Of a stretch of 64,000 nucleotides of DNA, positions 1-8,058 are shown piece after piece. Position 1 is the first letter of the stretch, and each line of letters begins with the position of its first letter. The notes beneath the pieces are model-generated. The model ran no database searches. It was not told where the DNA came from and worked only from the letters and a program-made list of their open reading frames with translations. The stretch spans positions 2,261,541-2,325,540 of the forward strand of contig NZ_NSKH01000018.1 of the NCBI RefSeq assembly GCF_003144095.1, given 5' to 3'. The stretch comes from Streptomyces sp. ICBB 8177 (GTDB taxonomy: Bacteria > Actinomycetota > Actinomycetes > Streptomycetales > Streptomycetaceae). The translations under genes were made by a program, and so were the position numbers.

Positions 1-242
1 TCCTGGGCACCACGTTCCTCGAAGTCATCTGGGTCTTCAAGGCGTTCACCCAGGTCTACGCGCTCAACGCGGGCGGCCCCGAGGGGTCCACCGAGACGCT
101 TCCGGTGTACGCGTTCATCGAAGGCGTCGGCAACCAGCACTACGGGATGGGTGCGGCGATCTCCACGCTCACCATCGTGATCCTGCTGGCGCTGATGTCG
201 TACTACTTCCGCATCATGCTCAAGCAGGAGGACGACCTGTGA
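1..242 (+). CDS. dasB: ABC sugar permease, DasB-like (3' end only)
   Basis: The reading frame is open from base 3 and ends at TGA 240-242; only the last ~79 residues are in the window. It reads as the C-terminal part of a MalF/UgpA-type membrane permease: a segment with EVIWVFKAFTQVYALNAGGP, then a final hydrophobic helix and a short cytoplasmic tail ending KQEDDL. The stop overlaps the GTG of the next permease, the usual arrangement of paired sugar-importer permeases. With the adjacent DasC-like protein and hexosaminidase, uptake of N,N'-diacetylchitobiose is the likely role. The symbol rests on context and remembered similarity to the Streptomyces das operon. Confidence 0.8.
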   Translation, partial: LGTTFLEVIWVFKAFTQVYALNAGGPEGSTETLPVYAFIEGVGNQHYGMGAAISTLTIVILLALMSYYFRIMLKQEDDL

Positions 243-1066
243 GGCGCTCGCTGTTCGGACGCGTCTGGCCCAACGCCGTCGCCGTCGTCCTGTTCGTCTT
301 CTTCGTCTTCCCCGTCTACTGGATGGCGACGACGGCCTTCAAGCCGGACCTCGACATCATCAGCAAGACCCCGGTGTTCATACCGGTCCACGGCACGCTC
401 GCCCACTTCCGCGCGGCCGTCCACGCGGCCGGCTTCTGGACGCTGGTGCGCAACAGCTTCACCGTGACCGTCTCGGCCGTGCTGCTGTCCCTGGTGGTGG
501 CGCTGCTCGCGGCGTTCGCGGTGGCCCGGATGCGCTTTCGCGGACGCAAGGCCTTCATCCTGGTGATCATGATGGCGCAGATGGCGCCCTGGGAGGTCAT
601 GACGATCTCCGTGTACATGATCGTCCGCGACCAGAACCAGCTCGACAGCCTGCTGCCGCTGACCCTCTTCTACATGATGATGGTGCTGCCGTTCACCGTC
701 TGGACGCTGCGCGGTTTCGTCGCCGCGGTGCCCAGGGAACTGGAGGAGTCGGCGCTCGTCGACGGCTGCACCCGATTCCAGGCGTTCGTGCGGATCGTCT
801 TCCCGCTGCTGGCGCCGGGGTTGATGGCCACCTCGCTGTTCGGCTTCATCACCGCGTGGAACGAGTTCCCCCTCGTGCTGATCCTCAACAAGAACAGCGC
901 CCAGACCCTGCCGCTGTGGCTGACGCAGTTCCAGACCAACTTCGGTGACGACTGGGGTGCCACCATGGCCGCCTCCACCCTGTTCACCCTGCCGGTGATC
1001 ATCGTCTTCCTCTTCCTCCAGCGCCGGGCCGTCGGCGGCCTGACCGCGGGGGCGGTGAAGGGATGA
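239..1066 (+). CDS. dasC: ABC sugar permease, DasC-like
   Basis: This 275-residue protein is a MalG-type inner permease with about six hydrophobic segments. The EAA loop that contacts the ATPase lies near residues 167-185 (ELEESALVDGCTRFQAF). The C-terminus GGLTAGAVKG is very like Streptomyces DasC as I remember it. It starts at GTG, overlapping the upstream stop by 4 bases, and its own TGA overlaps the ATG of the hexosaminidase gene, so dasB, dasC and the glycosidase are translationally coupled. No ATPase gene is visible, which fits the das system, where the shared MsiK ATPase is encoded elsewhere (family knowledge). Confidence 0.88.
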   Translation: MRRSLFGRVWPNAVAVVLFVFFVFPVYWMATTAFKPDLDIISKTPVFIPVHGTLAHFRAAVHAAGFWTLVRNSFTVTVSAVLLSLVVALLAAFAVARMRFRGRKAFILVIMMAQMAPWEVMTISVYMIVRDQNQLDSLLPLTLFYMMMVLPFTVWTLRGFVAAVPRELEESALVDGCTRFQAFVRIVFPLLAPGLMATSLFGFITAWNEFPLVLILNKNSAQTLPLWLTQFQTNFGDDWGATMAASTLFTLPVIIVFLFLQRRAVGGLTAGAVKG

Positions 1067-2610
1067 CGGTGGCGGCGACCGACACGGTCACCCGGGACGC
1101 GCTCGCCGTCCTGCAACCGGGCTTCACCGGGACCACCGCGCCCGACTGGGTGCTGCGCAGGCTCGGCGAGGGACTGGGCTCGGTCGCCCTGTTCGCCCGC
1201 AACGTCGTCACCCCCGAGCAGGTCGCCGCCCTCACCGCGCGAATGCGCGCCGAATCCCCGGACGTGGTGGTCGCCGCCGACGAGGAGGGCGGCGACGTCA
1301 CCCGGCTGGAGGCGCGCACCGGCTCGTCCTTCCCCGGCAACCACGCGCTCGGCGCCGTCGACGACCCGGCTCTGACCCGCGAGGTCGCCCGGGAGCTGGG
1401 CCGCGTGCTGCGCTCCTGCGGCGTCACCCTCGACTGGGCGCCGTCCGCCGACGTCAACTCCGACCCCGGAAACCCGGTCATCGGGGTGCGCTCGTTCGGC
1501 GCCGACCCCGACCTGGTCGCCCGGCACACCGCCGCCTACGTCGAGGGACTCCAGTCCGCCGGGGTCGCCGCCTGCGTCAAGCACTTCCCCGGTCACGGCG
1601 ACACCGCCGTCGACTCCCACCACGCCCTGCCGCGGGTCGACGCCGACCTCGCCACGCTGCGCGCCCGCGAACTCGTGCCGTTCCGCGCCGCGCTGGCCGC
1701 CGGGACGCGGGCCGTGATGAGCGCCCACATCCTGCTGCCCGCGCTGGACGCCACGCTCCCGGCCACCCTCAGCCCCGCCGCGCTGACCGGCCTGCTGCGC
1801 GCACCGGAACGCGAGGGCGGCCTCGGCTACGACGGGCTGATCGTCACCGACGGCGTCGAGATGCGCGCCATCTCCGCGACCTACGGCATCGCTCGCGGCA
1901 CCGTGCTGGCGCTCGCCGCGGGCGCCGACGCGATCTGCGTGGGCGGCGGCCTCGCCGACGAGGAGACCGTGCTGCGGCTGCGCGACGCGCTGGTCGAGGC
2001 GGTGCGCGCCGGGGACCTCGCCGAGGAACGGCTCGCCGAGGCGGCCGGCCGGGTCCGCGCGCTCGGCGCCTGGGCCCGCGACCACGGCCCGGACGCGGCG
2101 GAGGGGGCCGCGTCCGGGCCGGTCGCGCCGGGCGACGTCGGACTGCGGGCGGCCCGCAGGGCGCTGCGCGTCACGAGCGAGCGCCCCTACGTCCCGCCGA
2201 CCGGACCGGTGTACGTCGCCGCGTTCACGCCGGTCGCCAACATCGCGGTCGGCGACGAGACGCCGTGGGGGCTCGGCGCGGAACTGGAGCGGCTGCTGCC
2301 CGGGACGGCCACCGGCACGTACCGCGAAGCCGAGGTGACCGAGCGTGGTCTGACCGCGTTGGTCGCAAATGTGCTGGGCAGTGCGTCGGACCGTAGGATC
2401 GTCATCGTGGTTCGCGACGTCCACCGCCACGCGTGGATGGCCGACGCCCTGCACGCCCTGCTCGCCGTCCGGCCCGACGCGGTCGTCGTCGAGATGGGCG
2501 TGCCGCAGGCCCCGCCGTGCGGCGCGCCGCACATCGCGACCCATGGCGCGGCCCGCGTCTGCGGGCGGGCAGCCGCGGAGGTCATCGCCGGCAACGACGC
2601 CGGGCGCTGA
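1063..2610 (+). CDS. dasD: GH3 beta-N-acetylhexosaminidase (DasD/NagZ-like)
   Basis: A 515-residue glycoside hydrolase family 3 protein. The NagZ signature KHFPGHGDTAVDSHHALP begins at residue 173 and carries the His/Asp acid-base pair of this subfamily. The probable nucleophile is D263 in VTDGVEM. The N-terminal half is the (beta/alpha)8 domain; residues after about 370 form a second alpha/beta domain. No signal peptide is seen, so it should act in the cytoplasm, cleaving GlcNAc from imported chitobiose. The ATG overlaps the dasC stop. The gene order matches the das operon; substrate is inferred from family and context. Confidence 0.88.
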   Translation: MTVAATDTVTRDALAVLQPGFTGTTAPDWVLRRLGEGLGSVALFARNVVTPEQVAALTARMRAESPDVVVAADEEGGDVTRLEARTGSSFPGNHALGAVDDPALTREVARELGRVLRSCGVTLDWAPSADVNSDPGNPVIGVRSFGADPDLVARHTAAYVEGLQSAGVAACVKHFPGHGDTAVDSHHALPRVDADLATLRARELVPFRAALAAGTRAVMSAHILLPALDATLPATLSPAALTGLLRAPEREGGLGYDGLIVTDGVEMRAISATYGIARGTVLALAAGADAICVGGGLADEETVLRLRDALVEAVRAGDLAEERLAEAAGRVRALGAWARDHGPDAAEGAASGPVAPGDVGLRAARRALRVTSERPYVPPTGPVYVAAFTPVANIAVGDETPWGLGAELERLLPGTATGTYREAEVTERGLTALVANVLGSASDRRIVIVVRDVHRHAWMADALHALLAVRPDAVVVEMGVPQAPPCGAPHIATHGAARVCGRAAAEVIAGNDAGR

Positions 2611-2649
2611 GCGACGCGGACGAGAACGACACAGCTGGAGGCTCAACGC

Positions 2650-3720
2650 ATGACCGCCCCGAATCCGACCCAGCTCGACAGCCAGCCGGGCCGGATCATG
2701 TCCGGCGAAATGGCCCAGCAGCCCGAGGTGCTGCGCCGCATCCTCGAGGAGGGCGCGCCGCGCATCCGGGCCATCGCCGAGCAGGTCGCCGCGCGCAACC
2801 CGCGCTTCGTCCTGCTGACCGCGCGCGGCACCTCCGACAACGCGGCGCTGTACGCGAAGTACCTGATCGAGGTGCTGCTCGGCAAGCCGGCCGGTCTGAC
2901 CTCCATGTCCACCACGACCGCCTACGGCGCCGAGCCCGACCTGCGCGACACCCTGGTCATCACCGTCAGCCAGTCCGGCGGCTCGCCCGACCTGGTGGCG
3001 TCCACCGAGGCGGCGCGCAAGGCGGGGGCGATCACGCTGGCGGTCACCAACAACGCCGACTCCCCGCTCGCCGAGGTCTCCGAGTTCCACATCGACGTGC
3101 TGGCCGGGCCGGAGAAGGCGCTGCCCGCGACCAAGACGTACACCGCCGAACTCCTCGCCCTCTACCTGTTCGTGGAGGGCCTGCGCGGCGGCGACGGCTC
3201 GGCGGCCCAGGTGCTGCCGGAGCTGGCCGAGCGCATCCTCGCCCGGCAGGGGGAGGTCAAGGAGCTGGCGTCGCGCTACCGCTTCGCCGAGCGGCTGGTG
3301 CTCACCTCGCGCGGTTACGGCTACCCGACCGCCAAGGAGGCCGCGCTGAAGCTGATGGAGACCAGCTACATCCCCGCCCTGTCCTTCTCCGGCGCCGACC
3401 TGCTGCACGGCCCGCTGGCCATGGTCGACAACGTCTCGCCGGTGATCGCCATCGTCACCGAGGGCAAGGGCGGCCAGGCGCTGCAGCCGGTACTCGACCG
3501 GCTGCGCGGCCGGGGCGCCGACCTCGTCGTCATCGGCAGCGAGAAGCAGGTCGCCCAGGCGTCCGCGGGCTTCGTGCTGCCGACCTCCGGAGTCGCGGAG
3601 GAGGTCCAGCCGATCCTGGAGATCATCCCGCTCCAGATGCTGGCCTACGAGATCACCATCGCCCGCGGCCAGGACCCGGACGCGCCGCGCGCGCTGGCGA
3701 AGGTCACCGAGACCCGCTGA
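2650..3720 (+). CDS. SIS-domain sugar-phosphate isomerase/deaminase
   Basis: A 356-residue protein with two SIS domains, like the isomerase half of GlmS without the glutaminase domain. The first sugar-phosphate loop is SQSGG from S107. The second domain carries SRGYGYPTAKEAALKLMET and SFSGADLLHGPLAMV. Size and domain order fit NagB-II-type glucosamine-6-phosphate deaminases and also the Streptomyces NagS-type SIS enzymes acting on GlcNAc-6-phosphate. It lies 39 bases after dasD on the same strand, so it probably processes the imported amino sugar. From memory, S. coelicolor has the unrelated NagB type next to das. ATG start; AGCTGGAGG lies upstream. Confidence 0.82.
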   Translation: MTAPNPTQLDSQPGRIMSGEMAQQPEVLRRILEEGAPRIRAIAEQVAARNPRFVLLTARGTSDNAALYAKYLIEVLLGKPAGLTSMSTTTAYGAEPDLRDTLVITVSQSGGSPDLVASTEAARKAGAITLAVTNNADSPLAEVSEFHIDVLAGPEKALPATKTYTAELLALYLFVEGLRGGDGSAAQVLPELAERILARQGEVKELASRYRFAERLVLTSRGYGYPTAKEAALKLMETSYIPALSFSGADLLHGPLAMVDNVSPVIAIVTEGKGGQALQPVLDRLRGRGADLVVIGSEKQVAQASAGFVLPTSGVAEEVQPILEIIPLQMLAYEITIARGQDPDAPRALAKVTETR

Positions 3721-3722
3721 CC

Positions 3723-3777
3723 GCGGCCGGTCGGCCGGGCCCGATCCGGCGGGCCGGGCCCGCCCCGGCCGGGCCGC
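3723..3777. terminator. GC-rich inverted-repeat cluster between convergent genes
   Basis: The 60-base gap between the stops of the SIS gene and the CoA-transferase gene is almost wholly self-complementary: GCGGCC at 3723 pairs with GGCCGC at 3772, with nested GGCCGGGCCCG/CGGGCCC segments. It is probably a bidirectional rho-independent-like terminator without a U-run; the exact fold is ambiguous. Confidence 0.4.
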
Positions 3778-3780
3778 GCG

Positions 3781-5193
3781 TCACGTCCAGCGCGGCAGGT
3801 CCCGGCCCCATCGCCCCGGCGGCCGCGCCCAGTCGCGGGGCGCGCCGTCGTAGCCGACCGGGGGCAGGGCGTACCGCAGGACCCCGCAGGGGGAAGGGGT
3901 CTCGGTGAGCCAGGCCCCCGGTTCGTACGGCTCACCGCCGCGCGGGCCGGGCCGGATGCCGTGCACGAGCCATCCCGCCGTCCCGGCCAGCGACAGCCGC
4001 ACATGGCGCCCGGCCCCGGTCTCCCGGCGCAGCGACAACGCGCGCAGCACGGCCGCCGCCAGCAGGTATCCGGTGCCGTGGTCCAGCGCCTGCGCGGGCA
4101 GCACCCCCGGGCGGCCGTCCGCGCCGGCCTCCACGGCGGCGATGCCGGTGGCCGCCTGGACGAGGCTGTCGAAACCGCGCCGCCGCGCCCACGGCCCGCT
4201 CCAGCCCCACGCGTCGATCCCCGCGACGACCAGCCCCGGATGCCGGGCGAGCAGGTCGGCGGGCTCCAGGCCGAACGCGTCGAGCGCGCCGGGACGGTAA
4301 CCGCTCACCACGACGTCGGCCGAGGCCAGCAAGTCCTCGAAGACCTCGCGGTCGCCGGGGTCGGCCAGGTCCAGCAGGGCCGAGCGCTTGCCCTGGCCGG
4401 TGTCGGCGTGCGCGTCCTCGTCCTCCGGCAGCCGGGGAGAGTCGATCCGCAGGACGTCGGCGCCGAGCAGCGCGAGGGTGCGGGTGGCGACCGGCCCGGC
4501 GATGACCCGCGACAGGTCCAGCACCCGCACCCCTTCGGCGGGCAGCGCGGCGGGGCCCAGCTCCCGTACCGCGCCGCCCCGGCCCAGGAGCGGGGTCTCG
4601 ACCAGCGGCAGGCCCTCAGTGCGCGGCGCCCGCGCGGAAGCGGAAGCCGGTCGCGGACCGCCGTGCGGCGCGGGCGCGGGAGCGACCTCGACGGCGAGGC
4701 CTCCGGCCGCGTAGGCGGTCTCCTGGATCGCGTGAGCGGGGCGGTCCGCCAGCTCGCGGGCGAGGACGCCGGTCAGCGCCTCGTCGTCCCCGGTGTCGGG
4801 GATGCCCAGGGCGGACAGCAGACGGGCGCGGTGGTGCGGGTAGTTGGCGTGAGTGCGCACCCAGCCGTCGGCGGCGCGCCAGAAGCCGGACAGCGGGGCG
4901 AAGGTCCGCCCGGCCCGGCCGTCGATCCGCAGGTGCCGTTCGCTGACGAACGCGGTGGCCACCGCCGCCTCCCGCACGGTGACGGCGGGCGGGCTCCCGC
5001 CACCGCGCAGCGCGAGCAGTTCCGCGGCGGCCAGCGAGCAGGCGGCGACGGTCGCCCTGGCCAGTTCCCGCACCGGCAGCCGGGCCGGCAGGCAGCCGCC
5101 GGCGGTCTCGTGGGCCACCGCGCGGGCCGCGCCGGCGTCGCCGCCCAGCGCGGTCCAGGCCTGCACGGTCGTGGGGTCGTCCCGGAAGATCAT
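3781..5193 (-). CDS. CaiB/BaiF family (class III) CoA-transferase
   Basis: About 470 residues from the ATG at 5193 (MIFRDDPTTVQAW). A longer in-frame start at 5268 exists, but it adds a proline/arginine-rich leader unlike the family. The class III CoA-transferase core is in the C-terminal half: VRVLDLSRVIAGPVATRTLA for CoA binding, ADVLRIDSP, then GQGKRSALLDL, where family members carry the active-site region. The N-terminal ~190 residues resemble a second, divergent lobe, as in long actinobacterial members. The substrate acid cannot be read from sequence. It is convergent with the SIS gene and its promoter side faces pdtaS. Confidence 0.8.
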   Translation of the reverse strand: MIFRDDPTTVQAWTALGGDAGAARAVAHETAGGCLPARLPVRELARATVAACSLAAAELLALRGGGSPPAVTVREAAVATAFVSERHLRIDGRAGRTFAPLSGFWRAADGWVRTHANYPHHRARLLSALGIPDTGDDEALTGVLARELADRPAHAIQETAYAAGGLAVEVAPAPAPHGGPRPASASARAPRTEGLPLVETPLLGRGGAVRELGPAALPAEGVRVLDLSRVIAGPVATRTLALLGADVLRIDSPRLPEDEDAHADTGQGKRSALLDLADPGDREVFEDLLASADVVVSGYRPGALDAFGLEPADLLARHPGLVVAGIDAWGWSGPWARRRGFDSLVQAATGIAAVEAGADGRPGVLPAQALDHGTGYLLAAAVLRALSLRRETGAGRHVRLSLAGTAGWLVHGIRPGPRGGEPYEPGAWLTETPSPCGVLRYALPPVGYDGAPRDWARPPGRWGRDLPRWT

Positions 5194-5274
5194 CGGACCA
5201 GTGTGCCGCGGTGGGCCGCCCAGCGCGAAGGGGCCCCGAGGGAGCCGAGGATCCGCGTGGGGCCGCAAGACGCC

Positions 5275-5339
5275 GCGGGCGGGAAACGCCGGGCATCGGG
5301 CCGGAAAACGCCGCAGGGCGTCGGGCCGGAAAACGCCGC
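5275..5339. repeat. Two perfect 19-bp direct repeats plus a degenerate copy
   Basis: TCGGGCCGGAAAACGCCGC occurs at 5296-5314 and again at 5321-5339, a 25-base period. A looser copy (GCGGGCGGGAAACGCCG) starts at 5275. The array lies just upstream of the CoA-transferase start, in the 457-base gap between that gene and pdtaS. It could be an operator array or slippage product; no coding frame is convincing here. Confidence 0.75.
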
Positions 5340-5543
5340 GGGCCGCGGCGCCGGCAAGGGACCCTCAGCCCTCGCGGCACCGCAGCCCTCAGCTGCCGTC
5401 GGCGCCGGTGGCGCGGGGTGTGCGGTCCCCGCGGCCGGGATGCCGACCGGGTGGGAGGCCGCGACGCAGTCAGGGCAGAGAGCGCCGGTGGCCTCGATCC
5501 GCCCTCCTGTGCGGGGAGGACGGAGGCTTGCCGATGTCAATTG

Positions 5544-5555
5544 TGGACTAGACCA
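5544..5555. promoter_or_regulatory. DasR-responsive element-like palindrome
   Basis: TGGACTAGACCA differs at one base from the palindromic core TGGTCTAGACCA of the DasR-responsive element (dre). In the 16-base frame TGTGGACTAGACCATT it matches 12 positions of the consensus I remember. It lies about 95-105 bases before pdtaS and about 350 bases from the CoA-transferase start, so pdtaS is the nearer target. A das operon lies in the same window. DasR binding is inferred only. Confidence 0.45.
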
Positions 5556-5650
5556 TTAGCGTCTGTCCATACGTCAGGAAAGACGTTCCGGCGACGCTCC
5601 GATGAACATCTGGCCACGGATGCCGCCGCCCGCAAGGGTACGCTCCCCAC

Positions 5651-7120
5651 GTGCCCTCCATGAACGACCTCGTACGCCAGCACACCGACCTCGGTACCCC
5701 CGACCTCGAATGGCTCCACCTGCTGGTCTCCGAGTGGCAACTGCTGTCCGACCTCTCCTTCGCCGACCTGGTGCTGTGGGTGCCGACCAGGGACGGCGCC
5801 CGCTACGTGTCGGTCGCGCAGATGCGGCCCAACACCGGGCCGACCTCCTACCAGGACGACATGGTCGGCCACCTGGTGCCGCGTGGCCGCCGCCCCATGC
5901 TGGACGCCGCGCTGGACGAGGGCCGCATCGTGCGCGAGGGCGACCCGGAGTGGCGCGAGGAGGTCCCGGTCCGCGTCGAGTCGATCCCGGTGCGCCGCGA
6001 GGGCCGGGTGCTCGGGGTGATCGCCCGCAACACCAACCTGCTCACCGTGCGCACCCCGAGCCGGCTGGAGCTGACGTATCTGCAGAGCGCCTCGGACCTG
6101 GCCCAGATGATCGCCGCCGGATCGTTCCCGTTCCCCGCCGAGCAGGTCGACATGGACGCCTCGCCGCGCGCGGGCGACGGGCTGATCCGGCTCGACGCCG
6201 ACGGCATCGTGCAGTACGCGAGCCCCAACGCGCTGTCCGCGTACCACCGCCTGGGGCTCGCCACCGACCTGGTCGGGCTGCACCTCGGGCAGACCACCGC
6301 CGACCTGGCGCCGTCGCGCGGGCCGGTGGACGAGGCGCTGGTCAAGCTCGCCAGCGGGTGGGCGCCGCGGGAGACCGAGGTGGAGGGCGGCGACGGCGTC
6401 ATCCAGCTGCGGGCGATCCCGCTCAAGCCCAAGGGCACCCGCATCGGTTCGCTGGTGCTGCTGCGCGACGTGACGGAACTGCGCCGCCGAGAGCGCGAGT
6501 TGATCACCAAGGACGCGACGATCCGGGAGATCCACCACCGGGTCAAGAACAACCTCCAGACGGTGGCCGCGCTGTTGCGCCTCCAGGCTCGCCGCATGGA
6601 CTCCGACAAGGCGCGCGGCGCGCTGGAGGAGGCGGTGCGCCGGGTCGGGTCGATCGCCATCGTGCACGAGACGCTGTCGCAGAACCTGGACGAGCGCGTG
6701 CAGTTCGACGACATCGCGGACCGGGTGATCGCGATGGTCGCCGAACTGTCACCGGGACGGGTGGCCGCCGCGCGCCGGGGCCGGTTCGGCATCCTCACCG
6801 CGGAGACCGCGACCCCGCTGTCGATGGTGCTGACCGAGCTCGTGCAGAACGCGCTCGAACACGGCTTCGGCCCCGGCCAGCGCGGCGAACTCGCGGTCAC
6901 CGCGGAACGGGTGGGGGAGCGGCTGCTGGTCACCGTCGAGGACGACGGCCGCGGACTGCCCGAGGGCTTCGACCCGCAGCGCGCGGGCAACCTCGGCCTG
7001 CAGATCGTGCGCACGCTGGTGGTGGGCGAGTTGGGCGGCACGTTCGACATGCGCTCCGGCGAGACGTCCGGCACCCGCGTCCTGCTGGACATCCCCGCCC
7101 CGGCCACCACGAAGCAGTAA
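5651..7120 (+). CDS. pdtaS: PdtaS-type sensor histidine kinase
   Basis: A 489-residue soluble kinase. Residues ~1-160 form the GAF-type sensor of actinobacterial PdtaS (SDLSFADLVLWVPTRDG, ASDLAQMIAAGSFPF), followed by a PAS domain (~175-280). The HisKA_2 dimerisation box is EIHHRVKNNLQTVAALLRLQ with phosphoacceptor H295, and an HATPase_c domain follows (LTELVQNALEHGF). No membrane segment is present. In mycobacteria PdtaS signals to the RNA-binding ANTAR regulator PdtaR; no such gene is adjacent here. GTG at 5651 was chosen, but the ATG at 5660 is equally possible because neither has a clear ribosome site. Confidence 0.88.
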   Translation: MPSMNDLVRQHTDLGTPDLEWLHLLVSEWQLLSDLSFADLVLWVPTRDGARYVSVAQMRPNTGPTSYQDDMVGHLVPRGRRPMLDAALDEGRIVREGDPEWREEVPVRVESIPVRREGRVLGVIARNTNLLTVRTPSRLELTYLQSASDLAQMIAAGSFPFPAEQVDMDASPRAGDGLIRLDADGIVQYASPNALSAYHRLGLATDLVGLHLGQTTADLAPSRGPVDEALVKLASGWAPRETEVEGGDGVIQLRAIPLKPKGTRIGSLVLLRDVTELRRRERELITKDATIREIHHRVKNNLQTVAALLRLQARRMDSDKARGALEEAVRRVGSIAIVHETLSQNLDERVQFDDIADRVIAMVAELSPGRVAAARRGRFGILTAETATPLSMVLTELVQNALEHGFGPGQRGELAVTAERVGERLLVTVEDDGRGLPEGFDPQRAGNLGLQIVRTLVVGELGGTFDMRSGETSGTRVLLDIPAPATTKQ

Positions 7121-7315
7121 CCGCCCCCTGGCGGGGGCGCGACCCGGGGGAGGAGGCCCACCCGCCCGGGCGGTCGGCGCGTTGCGGCGAACGGCTGTCC
7201 TGGCCGGGACGCCTGCTGCCTCCGCGCGGGGCCGCCCGGGCGCACAGCGCCCTGCCCGGCCAACGCCCCTGCCGCGATCATGAGTTGGACCCCGAAGAGG
7301 TCCCGGACAGCATCG

Positions 7316-7346
7316 AGCCCCGGTCGACACGTGATCGACCGGGGCT
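7316..7346. terminator. Bidirectional hairpin terminator, pdtaS / wblE
   Basis: A perfect 12-bp stem (AGCCCCGGTCGA at 7316-7327, TCGACCGGGGCT at 7335-7346) encloses a 7-base loop, between the convergent stops of pdtaS and wblE. The rest of the 7121-7480 gap shows no supported gene. Confidence 0.8.
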
Positions 7347-7480
7347 GTTGCCTACTGCCTTGTGCTACGTCTGTCTGCTGCGCGTTCGGTGTGCTGCGCG
7401 CTGCGGATCGAGAGCGGGGACGCGTTCCGCGCGTGTGCTGCGCGGCGGCGCGTCACCCGAGCACGTCGGGGCGGTGGGCG

Positions 7481-7738
7481 TCAGGCGCTGACGTTGCGCG
7501 CCCGGTTGCGAGCGGCGCGGCGCTTCATCGCGCGGCGCTCGTCCTCGCTGAGGCCACCCCAGACGCCGGCGTCCTGACCGGACTCCAGCGCCCACTGCAG
7601 GCACTGCTCCATGACGGGGCAGCGACGGCAGACGGCCTTGGCTTCCTCGATCTGCAGCAGGGCAGGACCGGTGTTGCCGATCGGGAAGAAGAGCTCGGGG
7701 TCTTCCTCGCGGCAAATGGCGCGATGACGCCAGTCCAT
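7481..7738 (-). CDS. wblE: WhiB-family iron-sulfur protein WblE
   Basis: An 85-residue WhiB-like protein starting MDWRHRAICREEDPELFF. It has the four cluster cysteines C9, C37, C40 and C46 (the last three as C-x2-C-x5-C), the GVWGG turn at 58-62 and a basic C-terminus for DNA contact (RRAMKRRAARNRARNVSA). Such proteins bind a [4Fe-4S] cluster and usually pair with the principal sigma factor (family knowledge). The ATG at 7738 follows an AGGAG-like site; an in-frame upstream extension to 8062 is rejected because its residues are unlike the family. Position next to pdtaS matches wblE of S. coelicolor as remembered. Confidence 0.93.
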   Translation of the reverse strand: MDWRHRAICREEDPELFFPIGNTGPALLQIEEAKAVCRRCPVMEQCLQWALESGQDAGVWGGLSEDERRAMKRRAARNRARNVSA

Positions 7739-7783
7739 GTCTGCTCCAACTCCTGGTGTGTTGCTGGCACGTTGCTTGTGAAT

Positions 7784-7797
7784 GTGAACGCTTTCAC
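7784..7797. promoter_or_regulatory. Dyad symmetry in the wblE leader
   Basis: GTGAACGCTTTCAC is an imperfect operator-like dyad (GTGAA-N4-TTCAC), 46-59 bases upstream of the wblE start. It stands out in the 320-base region 7739-8058, which has unusually low GC and an A/T run at 7956-7967. It may be a repressor site or a start-proximal hairpin. The -10/-35 elements could not be assigned with confidence. Confidence 0.35.
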
Positions 7798-8058
7798 GAA
7801 TCCCCCCGTGGCAACAGGTCGGCAGCCAGGTTCTCTGGCGCGGACCACATTGGGTGAGGAAGGAGATTCGGGCTCTCAAGGGGGCCCGGTGGAGGGCCGT
7901 CCCGATCGCCAAGAAGAGCCTCGCAAACCTGGGCCGCCGATACAACCCCTTCCGGAAAGTTTTTTTTGATTCCTCGGTGTCGCCTCGGTCACAGCCGTAC
8001 TTCCATGGGGTGCAAGCCAGGGTAAACGTTCGAGTGGAAGGAGTTTTGGCCCTGCCAC

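Noticed and set aside
670-3408. A 912-residue antisense frame across the das genes
   Set aside because: It is the shadow of dasC, dasD and the SIS gene, with Arg/Gly-rich composition and no domain, as expected opposite high-GC3 coding sequence.
7944-7973. SigR-like GGAAT ... GTT upstream of wblE
   Set aside because: The spacing is 22 bases, longer than the 18-19 required.
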